The notes: generated by a model from the letters alone, not told the origin. DNA of 64,000 bases from Paenibacillus mendelii (GCF_024498075.1 NZ_JANHOF010000003.1:310001-374000), one strand, 5' to 3'; shown: positions 1 to 9,861, counted from the stretch's first letter. Translations and numbers: made by a program.

Positions 1-1
1 T

Positions 2-127
2 AAGGAAGTTACCGGCCGATTCAAGCAAATCGAGTATGAATGCGCAGGGGATGAGGAATACGTGCGTATTTCGGTCTATCTTGAAGGGGGCTTCGGGGCC
101 TTTTCCCAGCCGTTATTTATCGGTTGA
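2..127 (+). CDS. C-terminal end of an upstream gene, possibly a PHP-type metallohydrolase
   Basis: An open frame enters from the left edge and ends at TGA 125-127, giving 41 residues. It ends in a hydrophobic strand pattern (RISVYLEGGFGAFSQPLFI). Some PHP/CehA-type metal-dependent phosphoesterases end in a similar 'V.D..G..A.S.PI.I' tail, so that family is a guess from the tail alone. No catalytic residues are in the window. The LacI gene starts 76 bp further on, so the two may or may not be co-transcribed. Confidence 0.4.
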   Translation, partial: KEVTGRFKQIEYECAGDEEYVRISVYLEGGFGAFSQPLFIG

Positions 128-203
128 TCCCACTATTGACCAAGATAGCAGCTAGACTAAACACGGCGGAAGAGTCGTAGAGAATGAAGGTCAGGTGATA
201 GAC

Positions 204-1217
204 ATGGCGGTAAAGATTAAGGATGTTGCCGAGAGGGCCGGCGTTTCCGTAACGACCGTTTCACGGGTGCTGAACGGGGAGAAATACGTAAAGGACGAAC
301 TGAAAGAGCGAGTGAATCAGGCTATTGCTGAACTGGGCTACTCCCCCAGCCAAATCGCGCGCAGCCTGGTGCGGAAAAAAACGAACCTCATCGGCGTCAT
401 CGTGCCGGATCTGACCTCCAGCTTTTACTCGACGATCTTAAGCAGCATTGAAGAGACGGCAAGCTCGAATGACTACAATCTTCTGGTGTGCAATATCATC
501 GAAGATATCGATAAAGAAACCAAGTATTTGAACGTATTCAAAGAGATGCGCGTAGAAGGCATTATTATTATGCATGAGAAAATCAACCCCGAAATACGAA
601 ACTTCATTAATACGATTCAAACTCCGGTCGTTTTTTCAAGCGTCAAGCCGGCCGACCAGAATTTCATATCTGTCATTATTGACGATTACAAAGGTGCGTA
701 CGATGCGACAGCTTATTTGATCAAGCTTGGTCATGAGAGAATCGGCTTCATCGGCGGCGATATGAGAGACGTTACTTCAGGTCAGAACCGTTATACGGGT
801 TACCGGAACGCGCTTTCCGACCATGGGGTCAAAATGATCTACGAGTTAATCCGTTTTGGCGATTATAAGGTGAACAGCGGTTATCAATTGATGGGTGAGC
901 TGCTGGATGGCCTTAATCCGCCGACGGCTATCTTTGCCGTGAGCGATGACATGGCGCTAGGTGCGATGAATTGCATTCATGACCGGGGATTGAAGGTTCC
1001 GGATGATATCTCGGTTATTGGATTCGATGGCAGCCAATTGACGGAGCTCGTTCGTCCACGGCTTACCTCGATGGAGCAGCCGATCCATGACATGGGCCGG
1101 GTGACGGTGGAGACGATTATGAAGCTGATTGCAGGAACGTATCGGGCTGACGGGGATGTTATTATGGATCATCGTCTGGTCATTCGCGACAGCTGCAGGG
1201 CTTTAACGAACGAATAG
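204..1217 (+). CDS. LacI-family transcriptional regulator
   Basis: A 337-residue sugar-responsive repressor type protein. The N-terminus carries the LacI helix-turn-helix (VKIKDVAERAGVSVTTVSRV) followed by the hinge, then a periplasmic-binding-protein-like sensor from about residue 60 with typical strands (LIGVIVPDLTSSFYSTI, FAVSDDMALGAM, VIGFDGSQ). ATG 204 is preferred over the in-frame GTG 195 because AGGTGA at 193-198 then sits 5 nt upstream. The gene lies 42 bp before a sugar kinase and a run of glycosidases in the same direction, so it probably controls them. The ligand cannot be read from sequence. Confidence 0.93.
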   Translation: MAVKIKDVAERAGVSVTTVSRVLNGEKYVKDELKERVNQAIAELGYSPSQIARSLVRKKTNLIGVIVPDLTSSFYSTILSSIEETASSNDYNLLVCNIIEDIDKETKYLNVFKEMRVEGIIIMHEKINPEIRNFINTIQTPVVFSSVKPADQNFISVIIDDYKGAYDATAYLIKLGHERIGFIGGDMRDVTSGQNRYTGYRNALSDHGVKMIYELIRFGDYKVNSGYQLMGELLDGLNPPTAIFAVSDDMALGAMNCIHDRGLKVPDDISVIGFDGSQLTELVRPRLTSMEQPIHDMGRVTVETIMKLIAGTYRADGDVIMDHRLVIRDSCRALTNE

Positions 1218-1259
1218 GTTATTTCAACATAAGTATCGGGCAGAGAAGAGGAGAATGCT

Positions 1260-2219
1260 TTGAAAAAATTCGATGCGATTGTCATAGGGGATGTGAATAT
1301 TGATTTGGTCGTTGTTGGCTATGATCAGCCACCGCTCCCGGGGCAGGAAGTATTCGTTGATAACATGATGACACATCTTGGCGGGGGAGCAGCCCTATTC
1401 AGTCTGTCTCTCGCCAAGCTTGGCTTGAAGCTTGCGTTTAATGGAATTTTGGGCGACGACTACTATGGGCGCTTTCTGATGGGTGAATTTGAGCGATATG
1501 GTATCGATACCAGTTATATCAAACGGAGTCAAACGACGAACACGGGGATATCCATTGCCCTTCATCCCGAGAAGGACCGCTCTTTCATAACCTATGCGGG
1601 ATCGAACGCGGAGCTGAGCTTGAGGCAGCTTGATCGGGATAGCGTAGAGCAAGCACGCCACGTCCATCTGACATGCTATAAGGGAAGTGCGAATCACGCC
1701 GAATTCATCGAAACGGTGATGGAGCTGAAGAAGCTGGGCGTCACGCTTTCCTTCGATACAGGTTGGGACGACACCGGAGAATGGTATCCGGGTATCCTCG
1801 ACTTGGCGGCTCAAATCGACGTCTTCTTCATGAATGAGACGGAAGCGATGCATTATACCCGGTGCGCCACCGTGGATGACGCGATAGCCCTTCTGGCTAA
1901 GCATGGCAAGCATGTCGTCGTGAAGCTCGGCTCCAAGGGCGCGATGGCCATTGTGGATGGCAAACAGGTATTCCACCCTGGTTTTCGAGTGGAAGCAAAA
2001 GATACCACAGGAGCCGGAGATTCCTTTAATGCAGGTTATGTATATGGTTATTTGATGGGCATGGAGCCGGCGGAATGCCTTGTATATGGCAATGCGTGCG
2101 GTGCCCTGTCTGTAAGCGCATATGGCGGAAGCACGGGAACGATGGATCACGGGGCGATGCTGCGGTTTATTGCCGAGCAAACGGCTGCCGCTGCGGTCCA
2201 ATGGGAGGCTAGAGGATGA
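1260..2219 (+). CDS. PfkB-family carbohydrate kinase
   Basis: Ribokinase/PfkB-fold sugar kinase of 319 residues, transferring phosphate from ATP to a sugar or sugar derivative in the cytoplasm. The first PfkB signature region is at residues 41-55 (GGGAALFSLSLAKLG). The second, with the anion hole and catalytic base, is DTTGAGDSFNAGY near 248-260, the base being D254. The start is TTG 1260, with AAGAGGAG 6 nt upstream. The stop overlaps the next gene by 4 nt (ATGA), so translation is probably coupled to the GH4 enzyme. The substrate is unknown; context suggests a sugar released by the neighbouring GH4 and GH38 enzymes. Confidence 0.92.
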   Translation: MKKFDAIVIGDVNIDLVVVGYDQPPLPGQEVFVDNMMTHLGGGAALFSLSLAKLGLKLAFNGILGDDYYGRFLMGEFERYGIDTSYIKRSQTTNTGISIALHPEKDRSFITYAGSNAELSLRQLDRDSVEQARHVHLTCYKGSANHAEFIETVMELKKLGVTLSFDTGWDDTGEWYPGILDLAAQIDVFFMNETEAMHYTRCATVDDAIALLAKHGKHVVVKLGSKGAMAIVDGKQVFHPGFRVEAKDTTGAGDSFNAGYVYGYLMGMEPAECLVYGNACGALSVSAYGGSTGTMDHGAMLRFIAEQTAAAAVQWEARG

Positions 2220-3580
2220 AAAAACTAACTTTGATCGGCGGGGGCGGCGTAAGAGCCGTCCTCTTTACGAAGAGCTTGACGCTCAAAGCGGAAGAGGCAG
2301 GAATTACGGATCTGGTGCTGCATGATACCGATGAAGAGCAGTTGAACATTATCGGACAATTGTGCCGGATCGTCATTACTCAGAGCGGCATTAATCTGCG
2401 TCTTCATTTATCGACAGATATTCGAGCAGCGCTGACAGGCGCGGACTATATCGTGACGACGATCCGCGTCGGCAAGGAGCTTTCCCGTTACACGGACGAG
2501 CAGATCGCCTTGAACAGCGGCGTGATTGGCCAGGAAACGACCGGACCGGCCGGCTTCTCTATGGCGATTCGCACCATTCCCGTTCTGATGGACTATTGCG
2601 AGCTGGCTAAAGAGCTCGCTCCGCAGGCATGGATTTTCAATTTCTCCAACCCGTCGGGGCTCGTTACCCAAGCGCTGCGCAGCGCGGGATATGACCGTGT
2701 GATCGGCATTTGCGACACGCCAAGCCATACGAAGCTGCGCATGGCGGAAGCGATGGGCGTCGATCCAAAGGAATTATACGTTGAATTCTTCGGCCTGAAT
2801 CATCTGTCATGGGTGAGCAAGGTCATGTATAAAGGTGACAATATCTTGGAACAGCTGAAGAACGATGCCTCATTCGTGGCGAAAGTGGACGAGTTCAAGA
2901 TGTTTGACACTGACCTGCTCCGGGCCTTGCCGTATCTTCCAAACGAATATCTCTATTATTATTACCATCGTGAACGCGCAATCGATAATATCGTCAAATC
3001 CGGCATGACCCGCGGCCAAATGATCGCTCAGAACAACAAAGATATGATAGCGGCATTGAAAGAGATCGACATCGATGCGAACCCTAAGCAAGCTCTGCAG
3101 ATCTATCTCTATTACACGCAAAAACGCGAAGCTTCCTACATGGCAATTGAAACGAATTCCGGCTCAAAGCCGCTGCCGCAGGAGCTGGAGCTTCCGAATT
3201 CGCTCGGTTATGCCGGCGTTATGCTTGACTTCGTTGCATCGCTGCAAACGGGCAAGCGCAGCGACATCGTCCTGAACGTGCCGAATGCAGGCAGCATAGC
3301 GGGATTCGAGGATGATGATGTCGTGGAGGTTTCTTGCGAAATAACCGAGCAGGGCGCGCAGCCGGTGAAGATCGGTGAGGTGCCTGAGAATATGTACCTG
3401 CTCATGAAAGGCGTGAAGCGGTTCGAGCGACTGACCGTAGATGCCGTGCGGCATCAGTCCCGGGAATTAGCGGTCGAGGCGCTCATGGTGCACCCGCTCG
3501 TCAATTCCTATTCCATTGCGAAGCGCCTCGTTGACGACTACATGAAGGCGTACCGGGATCTCTTGGGAGAGTGGAACTAA
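2216..3580 (+). CDS. Glycoside hydrolase family 4 (6-phospho-glucosidase/alpha-galactosidase type)
   Basis: GH4 enzymes use NAD+ and a divalent metal, usually Mn2+, in a redox-elimination mechanism. The Rossmann start (KLTLIGGGGVRAVLF), the FNFSNPSGLVTQAL block near 141-154, Cys166 in GICDTPS and His196 in FGLNHLSW match the NAD and metal-ligand regions of the family. The length of 454 residues is normal. The gene overlaps the kinase by 4 nt. Most GH4 members act on 6-phospho-glycosides delivered by a PTS, but no PTS or ABC transporter is nearby, so the phosphorylation state of the substrate is open; the upstream PfkB kinase might supply it. Confidence 0.92.
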   Translation: MKKLTLIGGGGVRAVLFTKSLTLKAEEAGITDLVLHDTDEEQLNIIGQLCRIVITQSGINLRLHLSTDIRAALTGADYIVTTIRVGKELSRYTDEQIALNSGVIGQETTGPAGFSMAIRTIPVLMDYCELAKELAPQAWIFNFSNPSGLVTQALRSAGYDRVIGICDTPSHTKLRMAEAMGVDPKELYVEFFGLNHLSWVSKVMYKGDNILEQLKNDASFVAKVDEFKMFDTDLLRALPYLPNEYLYYYYHRERAIDNIVKSGMTRGQMIAQNNKDMIAALKEIDIDANPKQALQIYLYYTQKREASYMAIETNSGSKPLPQELELPNSLGYAGVMLDFVASLQTGKRSDIVLNVPNAGSIAGFEDDDVVEVSCEITEQGAQPVKIGEVPENMYLLMKGVKRFERLTVDAVRHQSRELAVEALMVHPLVNSYSIAKRLVDDYMKAYRDLLGEWN

Positions 3581-6442
3581 ATGGCACATAATCGGATGCA
3601 CGCCAAGCTTGCCAAGCTGAAGAAGGACTGTCCGGAGAGCTATTGGGGTAAGCGCATATTGGCTCAATTGGAATATGCGAACCGGGTTTCCCTTGCAGAG
3701 GATCATAAGTTTGATGTGCTGATTGAGGAGGCCGCCGACTATCTGGGGAGACGATTGAAGGCCGATGGCGCGATTGGACAATCGGCGGTAAGTGAAGCGG
3801 AGCAGATGCTGGCCGGAATAGCGGCCGAAGCCAAGTCTTATGAGCTGATATGTGCAGCGCATGCACATATCGACATGAACTTCTTGTGGGGATGGGATGA
3901 GACGGTTTCCGCAACCCTGAACACGTTCCGTACGATGCTTGACCTGCTGAAAGAATACCCGGACTTCATCTTCTCGCAATCCCAAGCTGCCGCGTACCAG
4001 ATTGTAGAGAAATACGATCCGGAGATGCTCGAAGAAATTCAGGCGAGCGTGCGGGAGGGGCGCTGGGAGGTTACGGCTTCGACTTGGGTCGAGGCTGACA
4101 AGAATATGCCCAACGGCGAGAGCATGGTACGCCAATTTCTATATGCCAAGCAATATTTGGCCGGTCTCTTCAACCTGGATCCAGGCAGCCTGCAAATCGA
4201 CTTCGAGCCGGATACGTTCGGCCACGGAGCTAACGTGCCGGAGACGCTGTATCATGCCGGCGTCAAATACTACTATTACTGCCGGGGCCACAATAATGAA
4301 GGCCATCACCTGTACCGCTGGGTCGCGCCTTCCGGACGCTCGGTCATTGCCTACAAGGAGCCGCACTGGTACGATTCCCGCATCGAGCCGGAGATGGTGC
4401 TGACCGTGCCTGCATTTTGCAAGCAAACGGGCATGAAGTCGATGATGAAGGTGTACGGCGTCGGCGATCATGGAGGCGGACCGACGCGAAGGGACATCGA
4501 GCGTGTGCTTGACATGCAGACGTGGCCGATCTTCCCGTCGATCCGTTTTGGCAAATATGCCGATTATTTTGCGTTGACCGATCAGGTGGCGGATCAGCTG
4601 CCTGTCGTTTCGAACGAGCTCAACTTTATTTTCACCGGCTGCTACAGCTCGGAAGCCAGACTAAAGAAGGCCAATCGCGTATCGGAGAACCTGCTGAACG
4701 AAGCAGAAGCGTTCTCGAGCGCAGCCTCTCTGTGGGCGTCGGCACCGTATTACGGCAAGGACCTGGAGGATGCCTGGCGCAAGACGCTGTTCAACCAGTT
4801 CCACGATATCCTGCCTGGGACGGGGATTCCGGAAACAAGGGACCATGCGCTCGGAATGTCACAGGAAATTGCGGCGATGGCCAACACCAAGCGGAGCGCG
4901 GCGCTCCGCAAGCTCGCTTCCCGAATCGATACGTCTGCCTACGCGGTCGATAATGAGAATATTAAAGACAGTATCTCCGAAGGTGCTGGGGCAGGTGTCG
5001 GTGTCATGCACCTATCCCGGACCGGCGAGAGCGACAGAGGCCGCGGCAAGACGCGGATTTTTCATCTGTTCAATAGCGCATCCGCGGAACGCAAGGAAAT
5101 CATCGAGCTCATTCTATGGGACTGGAATGGCGATTTGCGCAATATTGTATTCCAGGATGATGAAGGGCAGCAGGTCGATTATCAATTCGTTGACCGCGGC
5201 TTCGAGGAGCACTGGGGCCACTTCTTCCTGCGCGTATTGCTGCCGGTAACTGTGCCTGCGATGGGCTACGCAACGTATGTCATGACCGAGAAGGACGGCG
5301 ATATGGGCGTCCTGGCAGCGGACGATTATTACTTGACGGGACAGAACCTTCCGCCGGAGGAGACGTACTCGTTCGTGCTGGAGAACGAGCATGTGAGGGC
5401 TGTACTGGATACACAGCGGCTGACTCTCGTCTCTTTGGTTGATAAAACAGACGGTACGGAGCTTCTGGATCAAGGCGGGTCTGGGGCACTGTTTAGGCTG
5501 ATTGAGGAAGATTCGCATCAAGGCGGCGGCAACGCATGGCTGGTCGGGCGCTATCGTAAGGTAGAAAGCTTGATCGAGGGCGTGCACGTGGAACGAATCG
5601 ACTTGGGCCCTGATCGGCTGCGTCAATCGATTATGTTCAGCATGTCTTTCCGAAGCTCGAAGCTGAAGGTAACCGTATCGCTCGACCGCGGCAGTCGAAG
5701 GCTTGACTTCGCAGCAGAGTGCGACTGGCATGAATACGGGAAGAATCATGCATTCACGCCGCAGCTGCAGTTCATTCTGCCGCTCAGCTATGAATGCGAA
5801 CGTTATAAGTATGATACGGCATTCGGAACGATTGAGCGGGCGGCAATGGAGCTGGACGTCCCTGCGAACAGCTGGGCAACGGGGCTTCCGCGACAGGAGA
5901 TGGGGGCTGACAAGAAGGCTGTCACGCTCGTCACAGACAGCAAATACGGATTCCGCGGAACGGGGCATTCGTTAGCGGTCACCCTGCTGCGCGGCTCGTA
6001 CAGTCCGGATCCTTACCCGGATACAGGGATCCAACGATTCACGATGGGGGTTTGCATTGGCGATCCCTGCGATAATCAGGCTCTGATTGAACAGGCCTAC
6101 AATTACAACCATCCCATGATTCCGATATCGGTGGCAGCCGGTCCTGGGGAATGGCCGGCGAGACAAAGCTTCTTCCGGTTGGATGAAGGCACAGCTGCGG
6201 TTTCTGCCATTAAGATGCCTGAAGACGGGGTGTTGCCCAAACGATGGATCGTTCGGGTGTATGAGACGGCAGGTAGGGAAACGCAGGTTGCCCTATCACT
6301 GTTTCGCAGTATTCGGGCTGCTTATTTCGTCGATACTCTGGAGCGTTCTACGAATGAGGGGGTCGTCGATATACTAGACTCACAGCTCCGTTTTTCATTA
6401 CCCGCTAATCAGGTAGCGAGCCTCTGCATCGAGTTTCACTAG
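3581..6442 (+). CDS. Alpha-mannosidase-like glycoside hydrolase family 38
   Basis: A 953-residue GH38-type enzyme, Zn-dependent and retaining, which removes alpha-mannose residues from oligosaccharides. The metal site begins with AHAHIDMNFLWGWDET (His94, His96, Asp98), and the nucleophile is probably Asp211 in IDFEPDTFGHG. The C-terminal half is the usual beta-rich region. The start codon directly follows the GH4 stop, with GGGAGAG about 12 nt upstream. No signal peptide is seen, so a cytoplasmic role on imported oligosaccharides is likely. It belongs to the same operon as the kinase and GH4 enzyme. Confidence 0.93.
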   Translation: MAHNRMHAKLAKLKKDCPESYWGKRILAQLEYANRVSLAEDHKFDVLIEEAADYLGRRLKADGAIGQSAVSEAEQMLAGIAAEAKSYELICAAHAHIDMNFLWGWDETVSATLNTFRTMLDLLKEYPDFIFSQSQAAAYQIVEKYDPEMLEEIQASVREGRWEVTASTWVEADKNMPNGESMVRQFLYAKQYLAGLFNLDPGSLQIDFEPDTFGHGANVPETLYHAGVKYYYYCRGHNNEGHHLYRWVAPSGRSVIAYKEPHWYDSRIEPEMVLTVPAFCKQTGMKSMMKVYGVGDHGGGPTRRDIERVLDMQTWPIFPSIRFGKYADYFALTDQVADQLPVVSNELNFIFTGCYSSEARLKKANRVSENLLNEAEAFSSAASLWASAPYYGKDLEDAWRKTLFNQFHDILPGTGIPETRDHALGMSQEIAAMANTKRSAALRKLASRIDTSAYAVDNENIKDSISEGAGAGVGVMHLSRTGESDRGRGKTRIFHLFNSASAERKEIIELILWDWNGDLRNIVFQDDEGQQVDYQFVDRGFEEHWGHFFLRVLLPVTVPAMGYATYVMTEKDGDMGVLAADDYYLTGQNLPPEETYSFVLENEHVRAVLDTQRLTLVSLVDKTDGTELLDQGGSGALFRLIEEDSHQGGGNAWLVGRYRKVESLIEGVHVERIDLGPDRLRQSIMFSMSFRSSKLKVTVSLDRGSRRLDFAAECDWHEYGKNHAFTPQLQFILPLSYECERYKYDTAFGTIERAAMELDVPANSWATGLPRQEMGADKKAVTLVTDSKYGFRGTGHSLAVTLLRGSYSPDPYPDTGIQRFTMGVCIGDPCDNQALIEQAYNYNHPMIPISVAAGPGEWPARQSFFRLDEGTAAVSAIKMPEDGVLPKRWIVRVYETAGRETQVALSLFRSIRAAYFVDTLERSTNEGVVDILDSQLRFSLPANQVASLCIEFH

Positions 6443-6484
6443 AAGTAGTTCGTTTACGATCACTGTCGGAGAGGATGAGGTTGC

Positions 6485-7381
6485 ATGGGGAACGATTTGA
6501 AATTTAACCCGGAGGGATCTTTCACGATCGTACAATTTACCGATATGCATATCGGCAGTGAGGAAGACCAAGCAGAGGATGCGAAGACCCGTGAGCTGGT
6601 GCTCCGGATTATTGAAGCCGAGCGTCCGGATCTCATTGTTCTGACCGGCGATATGATTTGGAGCCACGGTGTCCCCGATCCTGCTGCTTCCTTCCGTAGA
6701 GCGATCGCCCCTGTTGCCGCGTCGGGCATTCCATGGGCGGCTGTGTACGGCAATCATGATTCAGAAGGGGACGTTACGAGAGAGGAATTGCTTGCGATTC
6801 AGCAGGAGAGTGCAACCTGCTTGACGCAAGCCGGGCCCGGGCCGCTCAGCGGGGTTGGCAACTTCGTGCTGACGGTGAAGGACCGTACCGGCGAGGACGC
6901 CGCAGCTTTCTATTTCTTAGATTCCGGTGCGGTGGCACCGGAGCATGTCGGCGGGTACGAATGGATTCATACGGATCAAGTTCATTGGTATACGGAGCAG
7001 TCCCGTCGGCTCAGCCGGCGCAAAAGCGGACCGCTGCCTGCCCTCGGATTCTTCCATATCCCGCTGCAGGAGTATGCAGACGTATGGAGCAAGGGAACCG
7101 TATCCGGTCAGAAGTTTGAGAACGTCGAAGCAGCAAAGATCAATTCCGGCCTGTTCAGCGCCATGGTCGAGATGGGCGATATGATGGGCACTTTCGTCGG
7201 CCACGATCACGATAACGATTACTGCGGGACGCTCCATGGCATTCAGCTCTGTTATGGACGCGTAACCGGATATAATACTTACGGCAGGCTGAAGCGAGGC
7301 GCCCGTGTTATTCGGCTAACGGAGGGGAAGCGGGAGTTCGACACCTGGATCCGTGAGGACGATGGGATGGTTGTAAGGTGA
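6485..7381 (+). CDS. Calcineurin-like metallophosphoesterase
   Basis: A 298-residue dinuclear-metal phosphoesterase. All five motif blocks can be seen: FTDMHIG (D-x-H), LTGDMIW (GD), YGNHDSEG (GNHD), GFFHIPL and GHDHDNDY. There is no signal peptide, so it is probably cytoplasmic. It resembles the Dcr2-type branch with the GHDHDND ending, but its substrate is not predictable. The SD is GAGGATGAGG before ATG 6485. It lies 42 bp after the mannosidase and overlaps the aminopeptidase by 4 nt, so it is part of the same transcript. Confidence 0.88.
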   Translation: MGNDLKFNPEGSFTIVQFTDMHIGSEEDQAEDAKTRELVLRIIEAERPDLIVLTGDMIWSHGVPDPAASFRRAIAPVAASGIPWAAVYGNHDSEGDVTREELLAIQQESATCLTQAGPGPLSGVGNFVLTVKDRTGEDAAAFYFLDSGAVAPEHVGGYEWIHTDQVHWYTEQSRRLSRRKSGPLPALGFFHIPLQEYADVWSKGTVSGQKFENVEAAKINSGLFSAMVEMGDMMGTFVGHDHDNDYCGTLHGIQLCYGRVTGYNTYGRLKRGARVIRLTEGKREFDTWIREDDGMVVR

Positions 7382-8871
7382 AGATAGAAGCAGGATGGTT
7401 AGCAGAAGCACAGGTTATCATCGTTCCTTTATTCAAAGAGAGTTTGGACAACGCGGGCTCTTACCCGGGGCCAGCCTTGGAGCTTCTGAACCGGTATGAA
7501 ATCCGGCCTTCCATGGTGGAGAAGAATGCAGTAACCTGGTTGTTCGGCGAGCGGGGAAAACCGGACACGCTGCTGCTCGGGCTGGGTGAAGCGCAGGCCT
7601 ATCATCCGGAGCGAATTCGTGAAGCGGCTGGAACCGCCGGACGGGCGGTGCGCAAGGAAGGGCGTTCAACCGCGAACGTCTCGTTCGCAGCGCTGCAGCC
7701 TTATGGCGGGTATGCGGGTGGAACGTCGCTTGCCGGGCTTGCGGCAGCTTGGACGGAAGGCTGGCTGCTTGGAAGCTATGAATATGACGCTTACAAGTCG
7801 AAGTCCGTTCCTAGAATCGAAACGGATGTTTATTTGAACGAAGAAGTTGGCGGGGATCCGTTGGCTTCCGCGATTCAGCTCGGGCGAATCCGTGCAGAAG
7901 GAACGCTGCTCGCCAGAGAGCTTGCGAATGAACCCCCAAGCGTGCTCTACCCCGCTTCGCTCGCTAGCCGGGTGAAGGAGAGATTCAGCGGAACGGCAGT
8001 TGAGGTGAAGGTGTATGAAGGCGAAGAGCTCGAGCGGCTTCAGATGGCCGGTCTCCTCGCTGTCGGACGCGGGAGCAAGCATGCGCCGGCCTTTCTGGAG
8101 CTCCGCTATCAGACGGATGATTCTCTGCCGCTGATCGCCCTGGTCGGCAAGGGGATCACCTTCGACACCGGCGGCATTAGCTTGAAGCGGGACAACAATA
8201 TTAGTGACATGCGGATGGATATGGCTGGGGGTGCGGCGGTGATCGGCGCCCTCGACATGATCGCCAGAAGCGGGATGAAGGCGAATGTGGCTGTACTTAT
8301 TCCGGCAGCAGAGAATGCGATTGGCAAGGACGCGCTGCTGCCCGGCGAAATTCTCCGCTATGCGAACGGCGTGTCGGTACAGGTCGGCAATACGGATGCG
8401 GAAGGGCGTCTTGTGCTGGCGGATGCGCTGATTCATGCCAAGCGGATCGGGGCGCATGAGGTGATCGACATGGCGACGCTCACCTATTCCGTGGTTGGCG
8501 CGCTCGGCTCGAGGATCGCCGGCATCTGGGGGGACGAAGCATTAGCGCGGACGCTATGCGAGATCGGGAGCAGCGTAGGCGAGAAGCTGTGGATCATGCC
8601 GCTTGCAGAAGAATACGTCACGTATTTGGACAGCGATTGCGCCGATTCCAGCAATATTAGCCGGGTTGGGGAAGCCGGAGCGATCGTAGCGGCTTTATTC
8701 CTGCGGAAATTCGTCGATCCGTCCATGCGTTGGGCGCATATCGATATGGCTGGCTTGAAGGAATCTTCCTCAGCGAGGGGTTATATTGTTCCAGGTGCGA
8801 CGGGTTTTGGCGCCAGGCTGCTTGCGGGACTTGTGGCAGAGCGTATGAATCACGGTGATTTCGGCGTGTAA
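7378..8871 (+). CDS. Leucyl aminopeptidase, family M17
   Basis: Cytosolic dinuclear Zn/Mn aminopeptidase that removes N-terminal residues from peptides. The 497-residue length fits M17. The core has GKGITFDTGGISLK near 257-270 and the family signature NTDAEGRLVLADAL starting at N338, which hold the metal and catalytic residues. The start is GTG 7378, overlapping the phosphoesterase stop by 4 nt. Linkage of a peptidase to glycosidases hints that the operon handles glycopeptides or other mixed polymers, but this is inference. An inverted repeat at 8946-8979 follows. Confidence 0.92.
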   Translation: MKIEAGWLAEAQVIIVPLFKESLDNAGSYPGPALELLNRYEIRPSMVEKNAVTWLFGERGKPDTLLLGLGEAQAYHPERIREAAGTAGRAVRKEGRSTANVSFAALQPYGGYAGGTSLAGLAAAWTEGWLLGSYEYDAYKSKSVPRIETDVYLNEEVGGDPLASAIQLGRIRAEGTLLARELANEPPSVLYPASLASRVKERFSGTAVEVKVYEGEELERLQMAGLLAVGRGSKHAPAFLELRYQTDDSLPLIALVGKGITFDTGGISLKRDNNISDMRMDMAGGAAVIGALDMIARSGMKANVAVLIPAAENAIGKDALLPGEILRYANGVSVQVGNTDAEGRLVLADALIHAKRIGAHEVIDMATLTYSVVGALGSRIAGIWGDEALARTLCEIGSSVGEKLWIMPLAEEYVTYLDSDCADSSNISRVGEAGAIVAALFLRKFVDPSMRWAHIDMAGLKESSSARGYIVPGATGFGARLLAGLVAERMNHGDFGV

Positions 8872-8945
8872 CAGTGGATGGTTCCATCGAAGCATGTCCA
8901 TGTATCATTGTGTGGTGTTTATGAGAATATGGCCGTAAATGCAAG

Positions 8946-8979
8946 TAGAGCCTCCCTGAAAGGATCAGGGAAGGCTCTA
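8946..8979. terminator. Stem-loop between convergent lap-type and AraC genes
   Basis: TAGAGCCTCCCTGA pairs with TCAGGGAAGGCTCTA with a single bulge. The right arm covers the stop codon of the minus-strand AraC gene. The T-tract is poor on both strands, so termination efficiency is uncertain, but the convergent position fits a shared terminator. Confidence 0.45.
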
Positions 8980-9861
8980 TTCGCGTTCCCGGGCCATGCG
9001 TCCCGGCATCTGGCGGAATTCGCTTGGCGTCAGCCCGGTTTCCTTCTTAAAGTTGTTGCTGAAGTAATGGATGCTGGCATAACCGAGCCGCTGCGCGATC
9101 GTCTCCATCGGCTCTCCCTTGAGCAGCGCCAGCTTGGCGAGCTTGATCCGCTCCGAGATGATGTACTGCTTCGGCGACGTTCCCGTCTGTTCGGCGAACA
9201 ATCTGGCGAAATAGCTTGGATGGTACCCGCATACGTCGGCAAGCTCTGCCACGGACCAATTGCGGGTCGGCTCCTCCTTCATCGCATGGAGCGCAAGCTC
9301 GATCTTGCTGGCTGATTCCGCTGTTTTATGCTCAGTGACGTTTCTCACCAGAGTCAGAAGAAGTTCCATCATCAACGCTCTCATGGCGAAGGAAGCGCCC
9401 CAATCGTCGGGCTGCAGATAGACCTTCACGATTCTAGCCATGAGAGGCTCCACACCGCTGAGAACAAAGTGATGCGGGATCGTGAATTCGCCGCGGCCTT
9501 CGATTGTCAAGCTGTACGATTCGGGATGGCGGGCCAGCTCGGTCTTACGGACTTCCTTAATATGATAGGCCGGATGAACCGGCTGAGAAGAAGGAGCATG
9601 CCATGTAAAGTGCAGGCTGTAAAAGGTGGAATGACGAACGCTGGTCAGGATATGCGGACTGTTATGTCCGTAAAACACGCATTCGCCAGGCCGGATCGAA
9701 TAGCTGTCAGGCCCGAGGATAAGCTGTACTTCACCTGAAAGCACATAGATGAGCTGGCAATCCGGAATTTCGCGGACTCCCCAATATTCGCCAGGCTCGG
9801 AAGACTGCTTGGTTGCAAAGTTAACCGTTGGCGTCAAATCAATCAAATTCCCCAAAAGCAT
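8977..9861 (-). CDS. AraC-family regulator with cupin sensor
   Basis: A 294-residue regulator. The N-terminal cupin/AraC ligand domain (residues ~10-150) contains PGECVFYGHNSPHIL. The C-terminus has two helix-turn-helices (WSVAELADVCGYHPSYFARLF and METIAQRLGYASIHYFSNNF). The start is set at 9861 because GGGGGAGGA lies 6 nt upstream; a longer frame to 9897 has no such site. It is divergent from a PhyH gene, with 141 bp between them, and is the natural candidate to control it. The same pairing recurs at 29-31 kb and 38-40 kb. Confidence 0.92.
   Translation of the reverse strand: MLLGNLIDLTPTVNFATKQSSEPGEYWGVREIPDCQLIYVLSGEVQLILGPDSYSIRPGECVFYGHNSPHILTSVRHSTFYSLHFTWHAPSSQPVHPAYHIKEVRKTELARHPESYSLTIEGRGEFTIPHHFVLSGVEPLMARIVKVYLQPDDWGASFAMRALMMELLLTLVRNVTEHKTAESASKIELALHAMKEEPTRNWSVAELADVCGYHPSYFARLFAEQTGTSPKQYIISERIKLAKLALLKGEPMETIAQRLGYASIHYFSNNFKKETGLTPSEFRQMPGRMARERE

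Noticed and set aside
5114..5968. A 284-codon minus-strand frame inside the GH38 gene
   Set aside because: It is antisense to a clear glycosidase and has no family resemblance. Similar shadows inside the kinase (1395-2201) and aminopeptidase (7666-8457) genes were rejected for the same reason.
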